Positions 27,796-27,797 of a stretch of DNA of 27,797 bases are shown piece after piece (position 1 is the first letter of the stretch; every line of letters begins with the position of its first letter). A program made the position numbers and the translations under genes. The notes beneath the pieces were generated by a model. That model did no database searches, had not been told where the DNA came from, and was given only the letters and a program-made list of their open reading frames with translations. This DNA is from Symbiodinium natans (taxonomy: Eukaryota > Sar > Dinophyceae > Suessiales > Symbiodiniaceae): assembly GCA_905221605.1 (NCBI GenBank), contig CAJNDS010001228.1:1-27797 (forward strand), given 5' to 3'.

Positions 27796-27797
27796 CA

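Overview
The window looks like nuclear DNA of a dinoflagellate, probably Suessiales or Symbiodiniaceae-like. The evidence is: TTTAGGG/CCCTAAA repeats scattered through about 10 kb; coding islands with high GC at third codon positions; many very short exons bounded by AG|G acceptors and by GT, GC or GA donors; a Cys-rich motif of a type common in dinoflagellate membrane proteins; and a tyrosine-recombinase ORF of a dinoflagellate-like kind. Nothing looks bacterial, organellar or viral, and I see no rRNA or tRNA gene. All exon calls come from reading by eye, without an alignment or transcript.

Layout. 1-2992: (GAATTAATT)n arrays arranged as hairpins, a palindromic TTTGGCCAAA module, and a partial tandem duplication of about 1.98 kb. 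2993-3087: a perfect CCCTAAA array. 3115-4159: an element with imperfect 19-bp terminal inverted repeats that carries a small minus-strand gene with CxxC motifs. 4160-13990: a sea of degenerate telomere-like repeats with short unique islands. Read on the minus strand, these islands form a candidate gene of about 28 micro-exons (13218 down to 4416, about 556 codons). It would encode a Cys-rich ectodomain, a strong membrane helix, a long polytopic region, and a C-terminus whose stop codon lies inside a telomere-like repeat. 13995-17890: an array of about 229-bp higher-order repeats, interrupted by a copy of the TTTGGCCAAA module. 17885-18610: a CCTAAGC(T/G)CC minisatellite. 18890-20130: a 40-bp minisatellite built on CCCCTCGAGGGG. 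20640-24120: long pyrimidine microsatellites and undistinguished sequence. 24400-27797: minus-strand coding sequence again, comprising several Cys-rich exons and a tyrosine-recombinase-like ORF that runs to the window edge.

Every coding call is on the minus strand, which fits the one-way gene arrangement of dinoflagellates. The main point of interest is the 4.4-13.2 kb gene. Its introns consist largely of telomere-like repeats, often (CCCTAAA)n on one side of an exon and (TTTAGGG)n on the other, and several 5' splice sites lie inside the repeat. That architecture resembles introner-type elements with inverted ends. The choice between GT, GC and GA donors was made partly to keep the frame, so the overall pattern is better supported than any single weak exon.
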